DNA of 64,000 bases. Source: Streptomyces iakyrus. Its GTDB lineage: Bacteria; Actinomycetota; Actinomycetes; Streptomycetales; Streptomycetaceae. Both the position numbers and the translations under genes were made by a program. This document shows, piece after piece, positions 46,666-55,296 of this stretch; within the stretch, counting starts at the first letter, position 1, and each line of letters opens with the position of its first letter. The stretch lies in assembly GCF_000717055.1 (NCBI RefSeq), contig NZ_JNXI01000027.1, positions 124,001-188,000 of the forward strand, written 5' to 3'. Below the pieces are notes generated by a model. That model made no database searches. It had not been told where the DNA came from and saw only the letters and a list, made by a program, of their open reading frames with translations.

Positions 46666-47676
46666 TCAGCGTCGTTCGGGCTTCGCGCTGCGCGACATCA
46701 GCTCCTTGAGAGCCACCACCGGGGGCTTGCCCTCGTGCACGATGCCGACGACCGTCTCCGTGATCGGCATGTCGACGCCGTGCCGGCGGGCCAGATCCAG
46801 CACCGACTCGCAGGACTTGACGCCCTCGGCGGTCTGCTTGGTGACCGCGATGGTCTCCTGCAGGGTCATGCCCTTGCCGAGGTTGGTGCCGAAGGTGTGG
46901 TTGCGCGACAGCGGGGAGGAGCAGGTGGCCACCAGGTCGCCCAGGCCCGCGAGTCCGGAGAAGGTCAGCGGGTCGGCGCCGAGCGCCATGCCGAGCCGGG
47001 TGGTCTCGGCGAGGCCGCGGGTGATGAGCGAGCCCTTGGCGTTGTCGCCGAGTCCCATGCCGTCCGCGATGCCCACGGCGAGGCCGATGACGTTCTTCAC
47101 GGCTCCGCCCAGTTCGCAACCCACCACGTCCGTATTGGTGTACGGCCGGAAGTACGGCGTGTGGCAGGCGGCCTGGAGCCGCTGGGCGACGGCCTCGTCG
47201 GTACAGGCGACCACGGCCGCGGCCGGCATCCGCGCGGCGATCTCCCGGGCCAGGTTGGGCCCCGTGACCACGGCGATCCGGTCCGGGCCGACCTTGGCGA
47301 CGTCGTCGATGACCTCGCTCATCCGCATCGCGGAGCCGAGCTCGACGCCCTTCATGAGCGACACCAGCACCGTCTCGGGGGCCAGCAGGGGGCTCCACTC
47401 GGCGAGGTTGCCGCGCAGGGTCTGCGAGGGCACCGACAGGACCGTGAAGTCGGCGTCCGCCGCGGCCTCGGCGGGATCGGTGGTGGCCCGCACGTTCTCC
47501 GGGAGCTCGACGCCCGGGAAGTAGTCGGGATTGGTCCGCGAGGAGTTGATCGCCTCCGCGACCTCCGGGCGGCGCGCCCACAGGGTGACCTCGCACCCCG
47601 CGTCGGCGAGCACCATGCCGAAGGCCGTACCCCACGAACCGGCGCTCAGGACCGCCGCCTTGACCGGCTTGCTCAC
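46666..47676 (-). CDS. gpsA: Glycerol-3-phosphate dehydrogenase [NAD(P)+]
   Basis: GpsA makes glycerol-3-phosphate for phospholipids. The 336-residue protein has the dinucleotide motif VLSAGSWGTAFGMVLADAG (Ser replaces the more usual first Gly), GPNLAREIA and the catalytic AVKNVIGLAVGIADGM. GTG at 47676 overlaps the plsC stop by four bases, and the product feeds the acyltransferase it is coupled to. Confidence 0.95.
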   Translation of the reverse strand: MSKPVKAAVLSAGSWGTAFGMVLADAGCEVTLWARRPEVAEAINSSRTNPDYFPGVELPENVRATTDPAEAAADADFTVLSVPSQTLRGNLAEWSPLLAPETVLVSLMKGVELGSAMRMSEVIDDVAKVGPDRIAVVTGPNLAREIAARMPAAAVVACTDEAVAQRLQAACHTPYFRPYTNTDVVGCELGGAVKNVIGLAVGIADGMGLGDNAKGSLITRGLAETTRLGMALGADPLTFSGLAGLGDLVATCSSPLSRNHTFGTNLGKGMTLQETIAVTKQTAEGVKSCESVLDLARRHGVDMPITETVVGIVHEGKPPVVALKELMSRSAKPERR

Positions 47677-48464
47677 TTGCCCAGCCCCTCTTCCTGCACG
47701 GTCTGCCCGGACTTCTGGTGCGTCTGCGTCTGTGCCTGCGTGCGGCGCCGCTGCTCGATCCGCTCCCGGCGCGGGTCGTACGGCGTCTCGGGCGCCTTCT
47801 CCCCCCGGATCTGCTCCAGCTGGGCGGTCACGGCGGCCATGATGGCCTCCGTGGCCTCCTTCAGCAGGTCCGCGGTCATCTCCCGGTCGTAGAACCGCGC
47901 GAGGTCCACGGGCGGCCCGGCGAGCACGCGGTGCGTCTTGCGCGGCAGCAGATGCGGCTTCTTCGCGTACGGCGGGAGCAGCTCGTTGCAGCCCCACTGG
48001 GCCACGGGGATCACCGGGCACTTGGTCTGCAGCGCGACCCGCGCCGCCCCCGTCTTGGCGGTCATGGGCCAGCCGTCCGGGTCGCGGGTGAGGGTCCCCT
48101 CGGGATAGAAGGCGACGCATTCCCCGCGGTCCACGGCCTCGATCGCGGCCCGGAAGGCGCTCAGCGCGTCCGTGCTCTCGCGGTAGACGGGGATCTGCCC
48201 GGTGCCCCGCATCGCGGCCCCGACGAATCCCTTCTTGAAAAGCCCGCTCTTCGCGAGGAATCGCGGGACGCGCCCGGTGTTGTACTGAAAGTGCGCGTAA
48301 GCGAAAGGATCGATGTGCGAATTGTGGTTCACCGCGGTGATAAATCCACCCTCAGCCGGAATGTGCTCCATTCCACGCCAGTCCCGCCTGAGCAGAACCA
48401 CCAGCGGCGGTTTGCAGATCACCGCGGCGAAGCGGTACCAGAAGCCGATTCTGCGGCGGGGCAC
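47673..48464 (-). CDS. plsC: 1-acyl-glycerol-3-phosphate acyltransferase-like protein
   Basis: The 263-residue acyltransferase has the catalytic NHNSHIDPF (NHxxxxD) motif and VAFYPEGTLTRDPDG, both family signatures. One hydrophobic stretch (FWYRFAAVICKPPLVVLL) may anchor it. The GTG at 48464 behind GGAAGG is preferred to the 52-codon upstream extension, which covers the divergent cofC promoter. The C-terminus is Gln/Thr-rich and polar. It is coupled to gpsA. Confidence 0.88.
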   Translation of the reverse strand: MPRRRIGFWYRFAAVICKPPLVVLLRRDWRGMEHIPAEGGFITAVNHNSHIDPFAYAHFQYNTGRVPRFLAKSGLFKKGFVGAAMRGTGQIPVYRESTDALSAFRAAIEAVDRGECVAFYPEGTLTRDPDGWPMTAKTGAARVALQTKCPVIPVAQWGCNELLPPYAKKPHLLPRKTHRVLAGPPVDLARFYDREMTADLLKEATEAIMAAVTAQLEQIRGEKAPETPYDPRRERIEQRRRTQAQTQTHQKSGQTVQEEGLGK

Positions 48465-48622
48465 GCGGACACCTTCCTCTAGGGCCTGAAGCCGGGGCCA
48501 CGGGGGGCCGCACAAGTGTCGCCCCAGGCCGCCGGTCTGTCGAGAACACCGTACGCCCCGGCACGCCGCCCGCCCGAGGCCCCGGGTGACAATGACCGCG
48601 ACAAGAGGAGGACGGAACACCC

Positions 48623-49261
48623 GTGCAGTGGACCCTGGTCGTACCCCTGAAGCCCCTGGCCCAGGCCAAGAGCAGGCTTGCGGACACCGCGGATGACGGG
48701 CTGCGGCCGGACCTGGCGCTGGCCTTCGCCCAGGACACGGTGGCGGCCGCGCTGGCCTGCCCGGCGGTAGGGGATGTGGCAGTCGTCACGGACGACGCCC
48801 GGGCGGGCCGTGAGCTGGCGGCATTGGGTGCCGCGATCATCCCCGACGAGCCGGGCGGCGGCCTCAACGCCGCGCTCGCACACGCGACCCGGGTCGTACG
48901 GTCGGCCCGGCCGGCCCGTTCCGTCGCCGCACTGAACGCCGATCTGCCGGCCCTGCGCCCAGCGGAATTGTCCCGGGTACTGGAAGCCGCCGCTGAATTC
49001 CCGCGCGCATTTCTCCCGGACGCGGCCGCAATCGGCACGACCCTGCTGGCCGCCGCTGCGGGCCGTGAATTGCGCCCGGCCTTCGGCGCGGATTCCCGGG
49101 CCCGGCACCGAGCGTCCGGCGCCGTGGAACTGCCCCTCACCGCGGTGGATTCCGTACGCCAGGACGTGGACACCGGCGAGGACCTGCGCAGCGCGCTGGC
49201 CCTGGGAGTCGGCCCTCATACGGCCGCGGCCGCCGCGCGCTTGCTGATACCCGGGCAGTAG
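48623..49261 (+). CDS. cofC: 2-phospholactate/PEP guanylyltransferase (CofC/FbiD)
   Basis: CofC activates phosphoenolpyruvate or phospholactate with GTP for cofactor F420 synthesis. The 212-residue protein has the nucleotidyltransferase start WTLVVPLKPLAQAKSRL and the metal-binding ALNADLPALRP. It starts at GTG 48623, divergent from plsC. F420 would be used by enzymes like the LLM oxidoreductase in this window, but that link is only a possibility. Confidence 0.85.
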   Translation: MQWTLVVPLKPLAQAKSRLADTADDGLRPDLALAFAQDTVAAALACPAVGDVAVVTDDARAGRELAALGAAIIPDEPGGGLNAALAHATRVVRSARPARSVAALNADLPALRPAELSRVLEAAAEFPRAFLPDAAAIGTTLLAAAAGRELRPAFGADSRARHRASGAVELPLTAVDSVRQDVDTGEDLRSALALGVGPHTAAAAARLLIPGQ

Positions 49262-49270
49262 GCTGCGGCC

Positions 49271-49474
49271 ATGCAGGCGACCGCGTACACGTACGACCCC
49301 GAAAGCCGCAGCGGACAGGTGCTCCTGGACGACGGCACGCCGGTGCCCTTCGACGCGGCCGCCTTCGACGCGGGGGGCCTGAGGCTGCTGCGTCCTGGCC
49401 AGCGGGTGCGCATCGAGGTGGAGGGCGCGAAGGACGCGCCCCGCATCACTCTGGTGACCCTGCAGACCCTCTGA
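49271..49474 (+). CDS. Small OB/cold-shock-like conserved protein
   Basis: The 67-residue protein (GQVLLDDGTPVPFDAAAFDA, RPGQRVRIEVEG) has the length and beta-strand pattern of a cold-shock-type OB fold, without clear RNP motifs. It follows cofC by nine bases and is probably co-transcribed. The function is unknown. Confidence 0.65.
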   Translation: MQATAYTYDPESRSGQVLLDDGTPVPFDAAAFDAGGLRLLRPGQRVRIEVEGAKDAPRITLVTLQTL

Positions 49475-49493
49475 TCACTTGCTGAACACGCCG

Positions 49494-49523
49494 CGGGCCG
49501 GACTCCGTGCGGAGTCCGGCCCG
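49494..49523. terminator. Perfect 13-bp bidirectional terminator
   Basis: CGGGCCGGACTCC and GGAGTCCGGCCCG pair around GTGC. It lies between the convergent small OB-like gene and hupS. Confidence 0.8.
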
Positions 49524-49545
49524 GCGCGTGAGTACTCCAGCGCCC

Positions 49546-50187
49546 TTACTTCTTGCGGGCGGTGGTCTTCTTGGCGGTGGTCTTGCGCGCCGTCGACTTC
49601 TTGGCGGGCGCCTTCTTGGCCGTGGCCTTCTTCGCCGGGGCCTTCTTCGCGGTGGTCTTCTTCGCGGCGGTGGTCTTGGACGTCGCCGTGGTCTTCTTGG
49701 CGGGCGCCTTCTTCGCCGTGGTCTTCTTCGCGGCCGCGGTCTTGGTCGTGGCCTTCTTCGCCGTCGTCTTCTTGGCGGTGGTCTTCTTCGCGGCGGCCGA
49801 CTTCGTGGTCGCCTTCTTGGCGGCGGCCTTCTTGACCGTCGCGCCGGCACCGCCGGTCAGGCTGCCCTTAGGCGCCTTCTTGACGGACACCTCGCCGCCA
49901 CGCGGGAGCTTCTTCGAGCCGCTGACCAGGTCCTTGAAGCCCTGACCTGCGCGGAAGCGCGGAACGGAGGTCTTCTTGACCCGAACCCGCTCGCCCGTCT
50001 GGGGGTTACGGGCGTACCGGGCCGGGCGGTCGACCTTCTCGAACGAACCGAAGCCGGTGACCGAGACCCGCTCACCCGAGACGACCGCGCGGACGATGGC
50101 GTCCAATACATGGTCGACAGCATCGGCGGCCTGCTGGCGACCGCCCATCTTGTCGGCAATCGCTTCTACGAGCTGCGCCTTGTTCAC
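49546..50187 (-). CDS. hupS: HU-like nucleoid protein with histone-H1-like tail (HupS)
   Basis: HupS is a Streptomyces-specific HU protein important for spore nucleoid compaction. The 213-residue protein has a normal HU domain ([35 protein letters not shown]) followed by about 110 residues of Lys/Ala/Thr/Pro repeats ([20 protein letters not shown]), like eukaryotic histone H1. The AT-rich segment upstream likely holds its promoter. In S. coelicolor it is SCO5556. Confidence 0.95.
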   Translation of the reverse strand: MNKAQLVEAIADKMGGRQQAADAVDHVLDAIVRAVVSGERVSVTGFGSFEKVDRPARYARNPQTGERVRVKKTSVPRFRAGQGFKDLVSGSKKLPRGGEVSVKKAPKGSLTGGAGATVKKAAAKKATTKSAAAKKTTAKKTTAKKATTKTAAAKKTTAKKAPAKKTTATSKTTAAKKTTAKKAPAKKATAKKAPAKKSTARKTTAKKTTARKK

Positions 50188-50323
50188 GTCTTCCCCTTCG
50201 GAGACATCGCCAGAACGAAACTGTTCAAGCTTTTTCGCACGTTAGGCAGATATATACCGCAAATCAAACACGAAACGGGCTTATCACCCTTGTGCCGCAA
50301 CGAACTCGACGGTGTCGCGGGGT

Positions 50324-50554
50324 TCAGCGTTCCTCGTCGGGGATTCGTCCCTCGTCGAGGTCCGCGGAGAACCGCTCCAGCCGCCTTGCCGCGTCGGCGA
50401 GATCGTGCTTGGCCGCGGCCGTAATGACCAGCAGCTTCCGGGTCAGCGCCATCCGTACGCCCTCCGGGACTTGCAGTGCGCGCACCCTTGTGTGCGCTTC
50501 CTTGAGTTGGTCCGCGACTGCCGCATAGAGCTCGAGTTGGCCGTCGTGTTCCAT
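50324..50554 (-). CDS. 76-aa conserved hypothetical protein
   Basis: The product (MEHDGQLELYAAVADQLKEA, RMALTRKLLVITAAAKHDLA) is an all-alpha protein with amphipathic helices and no known motif. The ATG at 50554 gives a compact family-like length. A longer frame upstream has no support. It lies between leuD and hupS on the same strand. Its role is unknown. Confidence 0.72.
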   Translation of the reverse strand: MEHDGQLELYAAVADQLKEAHTRVRALQVPEGVRMALTRKLLVITAAAKHDLADAARRLERFSADLDEGRIPDEER

Positions 50555-50831
50555 GCACAGATTGTGCCATCTGGGGCGAGTTGTCGCCTGCGCAGGGGAC
50601 AACTGACGCCTCAAACGGCCTTCCGGGCACACGTGGAAGTCACGGCTGTACCCCTCGCGTACCCCAGCAACCACCGGCATAACGCGGGAAGTTGGCAGCT
50701 GAACAGTGGGTGGGCAGGGCCGTTCGGGTGCAGACACAGCTGTACCCCCGATCGGGCTGATCGGGGGTACAGAGGGGGTGTTGCGGTGGCCGAAAGTCGC
50801 CTTGTCCGGAGGCGGTGGGCCGTGCCCGACG

Positions 50832-51425
50832 TCAGACCGGGAGGGTCTGCGGCTTGAACGCCGGGCGCTTGGCTTCGTAGGCGGCGATGTCGGCCTCGTT
50901 CTGGAGGGTGATCGAGATGTCGTCGAGGCCGTTCAGCAGCCGCCAGCGGGAGTTCTCGTCCAGCTCGAAGGAGGCGGTGATGCCCTCGGCGCGCACCTCG
51001 CGGCGCTCCAGGTCGACGGTGATCTCGGCCTGCGGGTCCTGTTCGGTCAGCTCCCACAGCGCGTCCACGGTCTTCTGCTCCAGAACGACCGTGAGCAGGC
51101 CGTTCTTGAGCGAGTTGCCGCGGAAGATGTCGGCGAAGCGGGAGGAGATCACGGCCTTGAAGCCGTAGTTCTGCAGCGCCCAGACGGCGTGCTCACGCGA
51201 GGATCCGGTACCGAAGTCGGGGCCGGCGACCAGCACGGTCGCGCCCTGGCGCTCGGGCTGGTTGAGGACGAACGTCTCGTCCTTGCGCCAGGCCTCGAAC
51301 AGCCCGTCCTCGAAACCGTCCCGGGTCACCTTCTTGAGCCAGTGGGCGGGGATGATCTGGTCGGTGTCGACGTTGCTGCGGCGCAGCGGGACGGCCCGGC
51401 CGGTGTGGGTGGTGAATGCTTCCAT
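50832..51425 (-). CDS. leuD: 3-isopropylmalate dehydratase small subunit
   Basis: LeuD is the swivel-domain subunit of isopropylmalate isomerase in leucine synthesis. The 197-residue protein has [20 protein letters not shown] and [17 protein letters not shown]. It starts six bases after the leuC stop, as part of one operon. Confidence 0.97.
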   Translation of the reverse strand: MEAFTTHTGRAVPLRRSNVDTDQIIPAHWLKKVTRDGFEDGLFEAWRKDETFVLNQPERQGATVLVAGPDFGTGSSREHAVWALQNYGFKAVISSRFADIFRGNSLKNGLLTVVLEQKTVDALWELTEQDPQAEITVDLERREVRAEGITASFELDENSRWRLLNGLDDISITLQNEADIAAYEAKRPAFKPQTLPV

Positions 51426-51431
51426 GACTGA

Positions 51432-52862
51432 TCAGACTCCAGCGGGCGTACGGACGTCGGCGTCGGCCAGGTCGGCCGGGGAGGCCAGGTGGCCCAGGAC
51501 GGCGGTGGCCGCCGCGACCTGCGGCGACACCAGGTGCGTACGGCCGCCCTTGCCCTGCCGGCCCTCGAAGTTGCGGTTGGAGGTGGACGCGGAGCGCTCA
51601 CCGGGGGCCAGCTGGTCGGGGTTCATGCCCAGGCACATCGAGCAGCCCGCGTGCCGCCACTCGGCGCCGGCCTCCTTGAAGACCACGTCCAGGCCCTCGG
51701 AGACGGCCTGCAGACCGACCCGCGCGGAGCCCGGGACGACCAGCATCCGTACGCCGTCGGCGACTTTGCGGTCCTTGAGCAGTTCGGCCGCGGCACGCAG
51801 GTCCTCGATGCGGCCGTTGGTGCACGAGCCTACGAAGACGGTGTCCACCTTGATGGAACGCAGCGGCTGCCCGGCCTCCAACCCCATGTACTCCAGGGCC
51901 TTTTCGGCGGCGTAGCGCTCCGATGCGTCTTCGTACGAAGCAGGATCGGGGACGGACGCCGAAAGCGGTGCGCCCTGCCCGGGGTTGGTGCCCCAGGTGA
52001 CGAACGGCGACAGCGCGGAGGCGTCGATGACGACCTCGGCGTCGAACTCGGCGTCCTCGTCGGTCTTCAGCGTCTTCCAGTAGGCGACGGCCGCGTCCCA
52101 GTCCTCGCCCTCGGGGGCGTGCGGGCGTCCCTTGAGGTAGGCGAAGGTGGTCTCGTCCGGGGCGATCATGCCCGCGCGGGCGCCGGCCTCGATCGACATG
52201 TTGCAGATGGTCATCCGGGCTTCCATCGAGAGCTTCTCGATGGCCTCGCCGCGGTACTCCAGGACGTAGCCCTGGCCGCCGCCCGTGCCGATCTTCGCGA
52301 TGATCGCCAGGATCAGGTCCTTGGCGGTGACGCCCTCGGGCAGTTCACCGTCGACCGTGATCGCCATGGTCTTGGGGCGGGACATCGGCAGCGTCTGCGT
52401 GGCCAGCACGTGCTCCACCTGGGAGGTGCCGATGCCGAACGCCAGCGCGCCGAAAGCGCCGTGCGTGGAGGTGTGGGAGTCGCCGCAGACGACGGTGGTG
52501 CCCGGCTGGGTCAGACCCAGCTGCGGGCCCACCACATGCACGACTCCCTGCTCGACGTCGCCCAGCGGGTGCAGACGCACCCCGAACTCGGCGGCGTTCT
52601 TGCGCAGCGTCTCCAGCTGCACCCGCGAGACCGGGTCCGCGATCGGCTTGTCGATGTCGAGGGTGGGGGTGTTGTGGTCCTCGGTCGCGATGGTGAGGTC
52701 GAGGCGGCGCACGGTGCGGCCGCTCTTGCGGAGGCCGTCGAAGGCCTGCGGGCTGGTCACCTCGTGCAGCAGGTGCAGATCGATGAAGAGAAGGTCGGGC
52801 TCGCCCTCCGCGCGCCGGACGACATGGTCGTCCCAGACTTTCTCCGCGAGTGTCCTACCCAT
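51432..52862 (-). CDS. leuC: 3-isopropylmalate dehydratase large subunit
   Basis: LeuC is the iron-sulfur subunit that, with LeuD, converts 2- to 3-isopropylmalate. The 476-residue protein has [17 protein letters not shown], the cluster ligands in [16 protein letters not shown] and [11 protein letters not shown]. The ATG at 52862 lies behind GGAGGGA. It is divergent from ndgR, the IclR-type regulator reported to control leuCD in S. coelicolor. Confidence 0.97.
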   Translation of the reverse strand: MGRTLAEKVWDDHVVRRAEGEPDLLFIDLHLLHEVTSPQAFDGLRKSGRTVRRLDLTIATEDHNTPTLDIDKPIADPVSRVQLETLRKNAAEFGVRLHPLGDVEQGVVHVVGPQLGLTQPGTTVVCGDSHTSTHGAFGALAFGIGTSQVEHVLATQTLPMSRPKTMAITVDGELPEGVTAKDLILAIIAKIGTGGGQGYVLEYRGEAIEKLSMEARMTICNMSIEAGARAGMIAPDETTFAYLKGRPHAPEGEDWDAAVAYWKTLKTDEDAEFDAEVVIDASALSPFVTWGTNPGQGAPLSASVPDPASYEDASERYAAEKALEYMGLEAGQPLRSIKVDTVFVGSCTNGRIEDLRAAAELLKDRKVADGVRMLVVPGSARVGLQAVSEGLDVVFKEAGAEWRHAGCSMCLGMNPDQLAPGERSASTSNRNFEGRQGKGGRTHLVSPQVAAATAVLGHLASPADLADADVRTPAGV

Positions 52863-53020
52863 CGCTGTTCCCTCCGGCCGGCTACGGTCCGCCGACCCAA
52901 CTAGAGATCTTGAGGAGGCGGCGCCCGTTCCCCTGATCCCAGGCGCACGCCACCAGGCCCTTACGTCACGGGCCGTTGTGACTTCGTGATTCCAGGGTGG
53001 CGCGTTCCACGGAAATTTGA

Positions 53021-53049
53021 ACTTGCGTTTCACAGAGTGAGACGCAAGT
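53021..53049. promoter_or_regulatory. Near-perfect palindrome in the leuC-ndgR gap
   Basis: ACTTGCGTTTCAC and GTGAGACGCAAGT pair in 12 of 13 positions around AGA. The element ends 8 bases before the ndgR ATG and would block both its promoter and its ribosome access. Another CGTTTCA follows at 53052-53058. It is a good candidate for the NdgR operator. Confidence 0.65.
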
Positions 53050-53057
53050 ATCGTTTC

Positions 53058-53774
53058 ATGGACAACAGTAGCGGCGTCGGCGTTCTGGACAAGGCGGCCC
53101 TCGTCCTGAGCGCTCTGGAGTCCGGACCGGCCACCCTCGCGGGTCTGGTCGGTGCCACCGGACTGGCACGACCCACGGCCCACCGCCTGGCCGTGGCCCT
53201 GGAACACCACCGCATGGTGGCGCGCGACATGCAGGGCCGATTCATTCTCGGCCCTCGTCTGGCAGAGCTCGCCGCGGCCGCGGGTGAGGACCGTCTCCTC
53301 GCCACCGCCGGCCCGGTGCTCACGCACCTTCGTGACATCACGGGCGAGAGCGCGCAGCTCTATCGCCGTCAGGGCGACATGCGCATCTGCGTCGCCGCGG
53401 CGGAGCGCCTGTCCGGTCTGCGGGACACGGTCCCGGTCGGTTCGACGCTCACGATGAAGGCCGGCTCCTCGGCGCAGATCCTGATGGCCTGGGAGGAGCC
53501 GGAGCGGCTGCACCGCGGCCTGCAGGGGGCGCGCTTCACGGCGACGGCCCTGTCGGGTGTGCGGCGGCGGGGCTGGGCGCAGTCGATCGGTGAGCGGGAG
53601 CCGGGCGTCGCGTCGGTGTCCGCGCCGGTGCGGGGGCCTTCGAACCGGGTGGTTGCCGCGGTGTCGGTGTCCGGGCCGATCGAGCGGCTGACGCGTCACC
53701 CGGGGCGTATGCATGCGCAGGCTGTGATCGATGCGGCGGGGCGTCTCTCCGAGGCGTTGCGGCGCACCGGCTGA
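53058..53774 (+). CDS. ndgR: IclR-family regulator NdgR
   Basis: NdgR is an IclR-type regulator of amino-acid metabolism and antibiotic production in Streptomyces. The 238-residue protein has the winged-helix HTH ([20 protein letters not shown]) and an IclR effector domain ([23 protein letters not shown] region, [39 protein letters not shown]). The start ATG at 53058 follows the palindrome, and the 24-codon upstream extension is not used. It is the neighbour of leuCD. Confidence 0.93.
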   Translation: MDNSSGVGVLDKAALVLSALESGPATLAGLVGATGLARPTAHRLAVALEHHRMVARDMQGRFILGPRLAELAAAAGEDRLLATAGPVLTHLRDITGESAQLYRRQGDMRICVAAAERLSGLRDTVPVGSTLTMKAGSSAQILMAWEEPERLHRGLQGARFTATALSGVRRRGWAQSIGEREPGVASVSAPVRGPSNRVVAAVSVSGPIERLTRHPGRMHAQAVIDAAGRLSEALRRTG

Positions 53775-53889
53775 ACCGACGGAGCGTTTCGGGGAGGCCG
53801 GCCTCAACGCCGCGGCAGGCCTTTCCCGATCACGCGCCACCGATCACGCGCCATGGCACGGACGCTTTGATCATCGCGTGCGGTCCATG

Positions 53890-53919
53890 GGGGTTGTTCG
53901 CGCGATTCCCCGCGCCCCC
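53890..53919 (+). repeat. Diverged copy of the 30-bp repeat after ndgR
   Basis: This segment matches the 30-bp consensus in about 24 of 30 positions and lies just before the tRNA terminator. Confidence 0.6.
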
Positions 53920-53940
53920 AACAGAAGGCGAGCACGCAAG

Positions 53941-53966
53941 AGGCCCCTCACCGAAGTGAGGGGCCT
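53941..53966 (-). terminator. Terminator of the tRNA cluster
   Basis: AGGCCCCTCAC and GTGAGGGGCCT pair perfectly around CGAA. It lies 10 bases beyond the last tRNA in the minus direction. Confidence 0.8.
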
Positions 53967-53975
53967 TATGTGATG

Positions 53976-54048
53976 TACCCCCGACCGGATTCGAACCGGC
54001 GCTACCGCCTTGAGAGGGCGGCGTGCTAGGCCGCTACACAACGGGGGC
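53976..54048 (-). tRNA. tRNA-Glu(CTC), copy 1
   Basis: On the minus strand the 73-base gene has a GCCCCCG/CGGGGGT acceptor stem, anticodon loop CTCTCAA with anticodon CTC, and the T-arm GGTTCGAATCC. No CCA is encoded. Confidence 0.95.
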
Positions 54049-54076
54049 CTGGACACTGCGTTTCCGCAGGTCCGAG

Positions 54077-54148
54077 CTGGTCTACCTGGACTCGAACCAA
54101 GACTAACTGAACCAGAATCAGTCGTGCTGCCAATTACACCATAGACCA
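54077..54148 (-). tRNA. tRNA-Gln(CTG), copy 1
   Basis: The 72-base gene has acceptor stem TGGTCTA/TAGACCA, discriminator G, anticodon loop TTCTGGT with anticodon CTG, and T-arm GGTTCGAGTCC. Confidence 0.95.
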
Positions 54149-54168
54149 ATGTGGTTTAGACCAGTCAG

Positions 54169-54241
54169 TACCCCCGACCGGATTCGAACCGGCGCTACCG
54201 CCTTGAGAGGGCGGCGTGCTAGGCCGCTACACAACGGGGGC
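54169..54241 (-). tRNA. tRNA-Glu(CTC), copy 2
   Basis: The sequence is identical to the copy at 53976-54048. Confidence 0.95.
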
Positions 54242-54280
54242 CCTAGCAGTCCCGAGATGATCGTCGATCACTTGGAACAG

Positions 54281-54353
54281 TACCCCCGACCGGATTCGAA
54301 CCGGCGCTACTGCCTTGAGAGGGCAGCGTGCTAGGCCGCTACACAACGGGGGC
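54281..54353 (-). tRNA. tRNA-Glu(CTC), copy 3 with altered anticodon stem
   Basis: It matches the other two except at one base pair of the anticodon stem, where both bases change together, keeping pairing. The anticodon is CTC. Confidence 0.95.
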
Positions 54354-54374
54354 GATGCAGATGAGCTCTGCGAG

Positions 54375-54446
54375 CTGGCCTACCTGGACTCGAACCAAGA
54401 CTAACTGAACCAGAATCAGTCGTGCTGCCAATTACACCATAGGCCA
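54375..54446 (-). tRNA. tRNA-Gln(CTG), copy 2
   Basis: It matches the 54077 copy except for a compensated acceptor-stem pair (TGGCCTA/TAGGCCA). It is the first gene of the cluster in the minus direction. Confidence 0.95.
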
Positions 54447-54535
54447 CTGGAACGCAAGCCCCGGAGGGTTCGTGTTCTAGCTGTGCGCCTGGGATTCCGG
54501 CCTTCCGGCCCGCTCCCCGCGGCGCAGGAAGAACA

Positions 54536-55267
54536 TTACCCGAAGGTGGACGGGGCTCCAAAACGACTATCCGAGCCGAGCAGGGACGGCAGTTCGCTCA
54601 GGGACGCGATGCGGTGCGGCCCGACGGGCGGGTCGATCGTGGCGTACAGACCACCCCGGTCGATCCACACCGACAGCAGTCCGGCGTCGGCGGCACCCCG
54701 GCCGTCGATCTCCGGGTGGTCGCCGACGTAGGCGACCTGGTGCGGGGGCAGGCCGAGGAACTCGCAGGCCGCGAGGAACGCCCCTGCCTCGGGCTTGGAG
54801 ATGCCGAGCTCGGCCGCGCACAGGATGGTCTCGAAGCGGTCGTGGACGCCGAGGGCCCGCAGCTTGCGGTCCTGGACGTGGAGGCTGGAGTTGGAGAGCA
54901 CGGCGTGCCGGTGGGTGGCGGAGAGGGCGTCGAGGACGGGCAGGACGTCCGGGAAGAGGGACCAGACCGCCTCGTAGTGGGCGATGTACCGCTGGAACCA
55001 CGCGTCGGCCTCGGCGTCGGTGAGGTCCCGGTCGAGGAACACCCGCACGCGGTCGCGCCGCTGGTCCTCGAAGGTGGCCTCGCCGGCCGCGAAGCGTGCC
55101 CATTGCGAGTCGGTGATCTCCCGCCAGCGGGTGATGGCCTGCTCGACGGTCTCGTGGTCGTCGAGCAGGCCCTCGGCCGTGAGGTGCGCGCGCATGCCGA
55201 GGCGGTCGGCGGAGGTGTAGTCGAAGAGGGTGTCGTCTACGTCCCAGACCACGGCGTGGATGCTCAT
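54536..55267 (-). CDS. HAD-superfamily hydrolase
   Basis: The 243-residue protein has the HAD motifs in order: WDVDDTLFD (the DxDxT nucleophile), VLSNSSLHVQ, SKPEAGAFLAA and YVGDHPEIDGRGAADAG. The helical cap after residue 15 makes it a type I phosphatase. The substrate cannot be assigned. It lies 29 bases downstream of the secreted repeat protein on the same strand. Confidence 0.87.
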   Translation of the reverse strand: MSIHAVVWDVDDTLFDYTSADRLGMRAHLTAEGLLDDHETVEQAITRWREITDSQWARFAAGEATFEDQRRDRVRVFLDRDLTDAEADAWFQRYIAHYEAVWSLFPDVLPVLDALSATHRHAVLSNSSLHVQDRKLRALGVHDRFETILCAAELGISKPEAGAFLAACEFLGLPPHQVAYVGDHPEIDGRGAADAGLLSVWIDRGGLYATIDPPVGPHRIASLSELPSLLGSDSRFGAPSTFG

Positions 55268-55296
55268 ACTCCGACCGTACCCACCGCGTTCCGCTC

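Noticed and set aside
45449..47635. 728-codon frame ending with Ddl
   Set aside because: Its upstream half is a shadow of gpsA. The Ddl N-terminus is well defined at 46606.
49553..49835. Repetitive DNA in the hupS 3' end, considered as a tandem repeat or CRISPR-like array
   Set aside because: The periodicity comes from the Lys/Ala/Thr coding repeats of the histone-like tail. There are no constant repeats with unique spacers.
53976..54446. Regular repeats at 54 kb, considered as a CRISPR array or insertion sequence ends
   Set aside because: They are five tRNA genes with full cloverleaf features, and no integrase or att duplication is seen around them.
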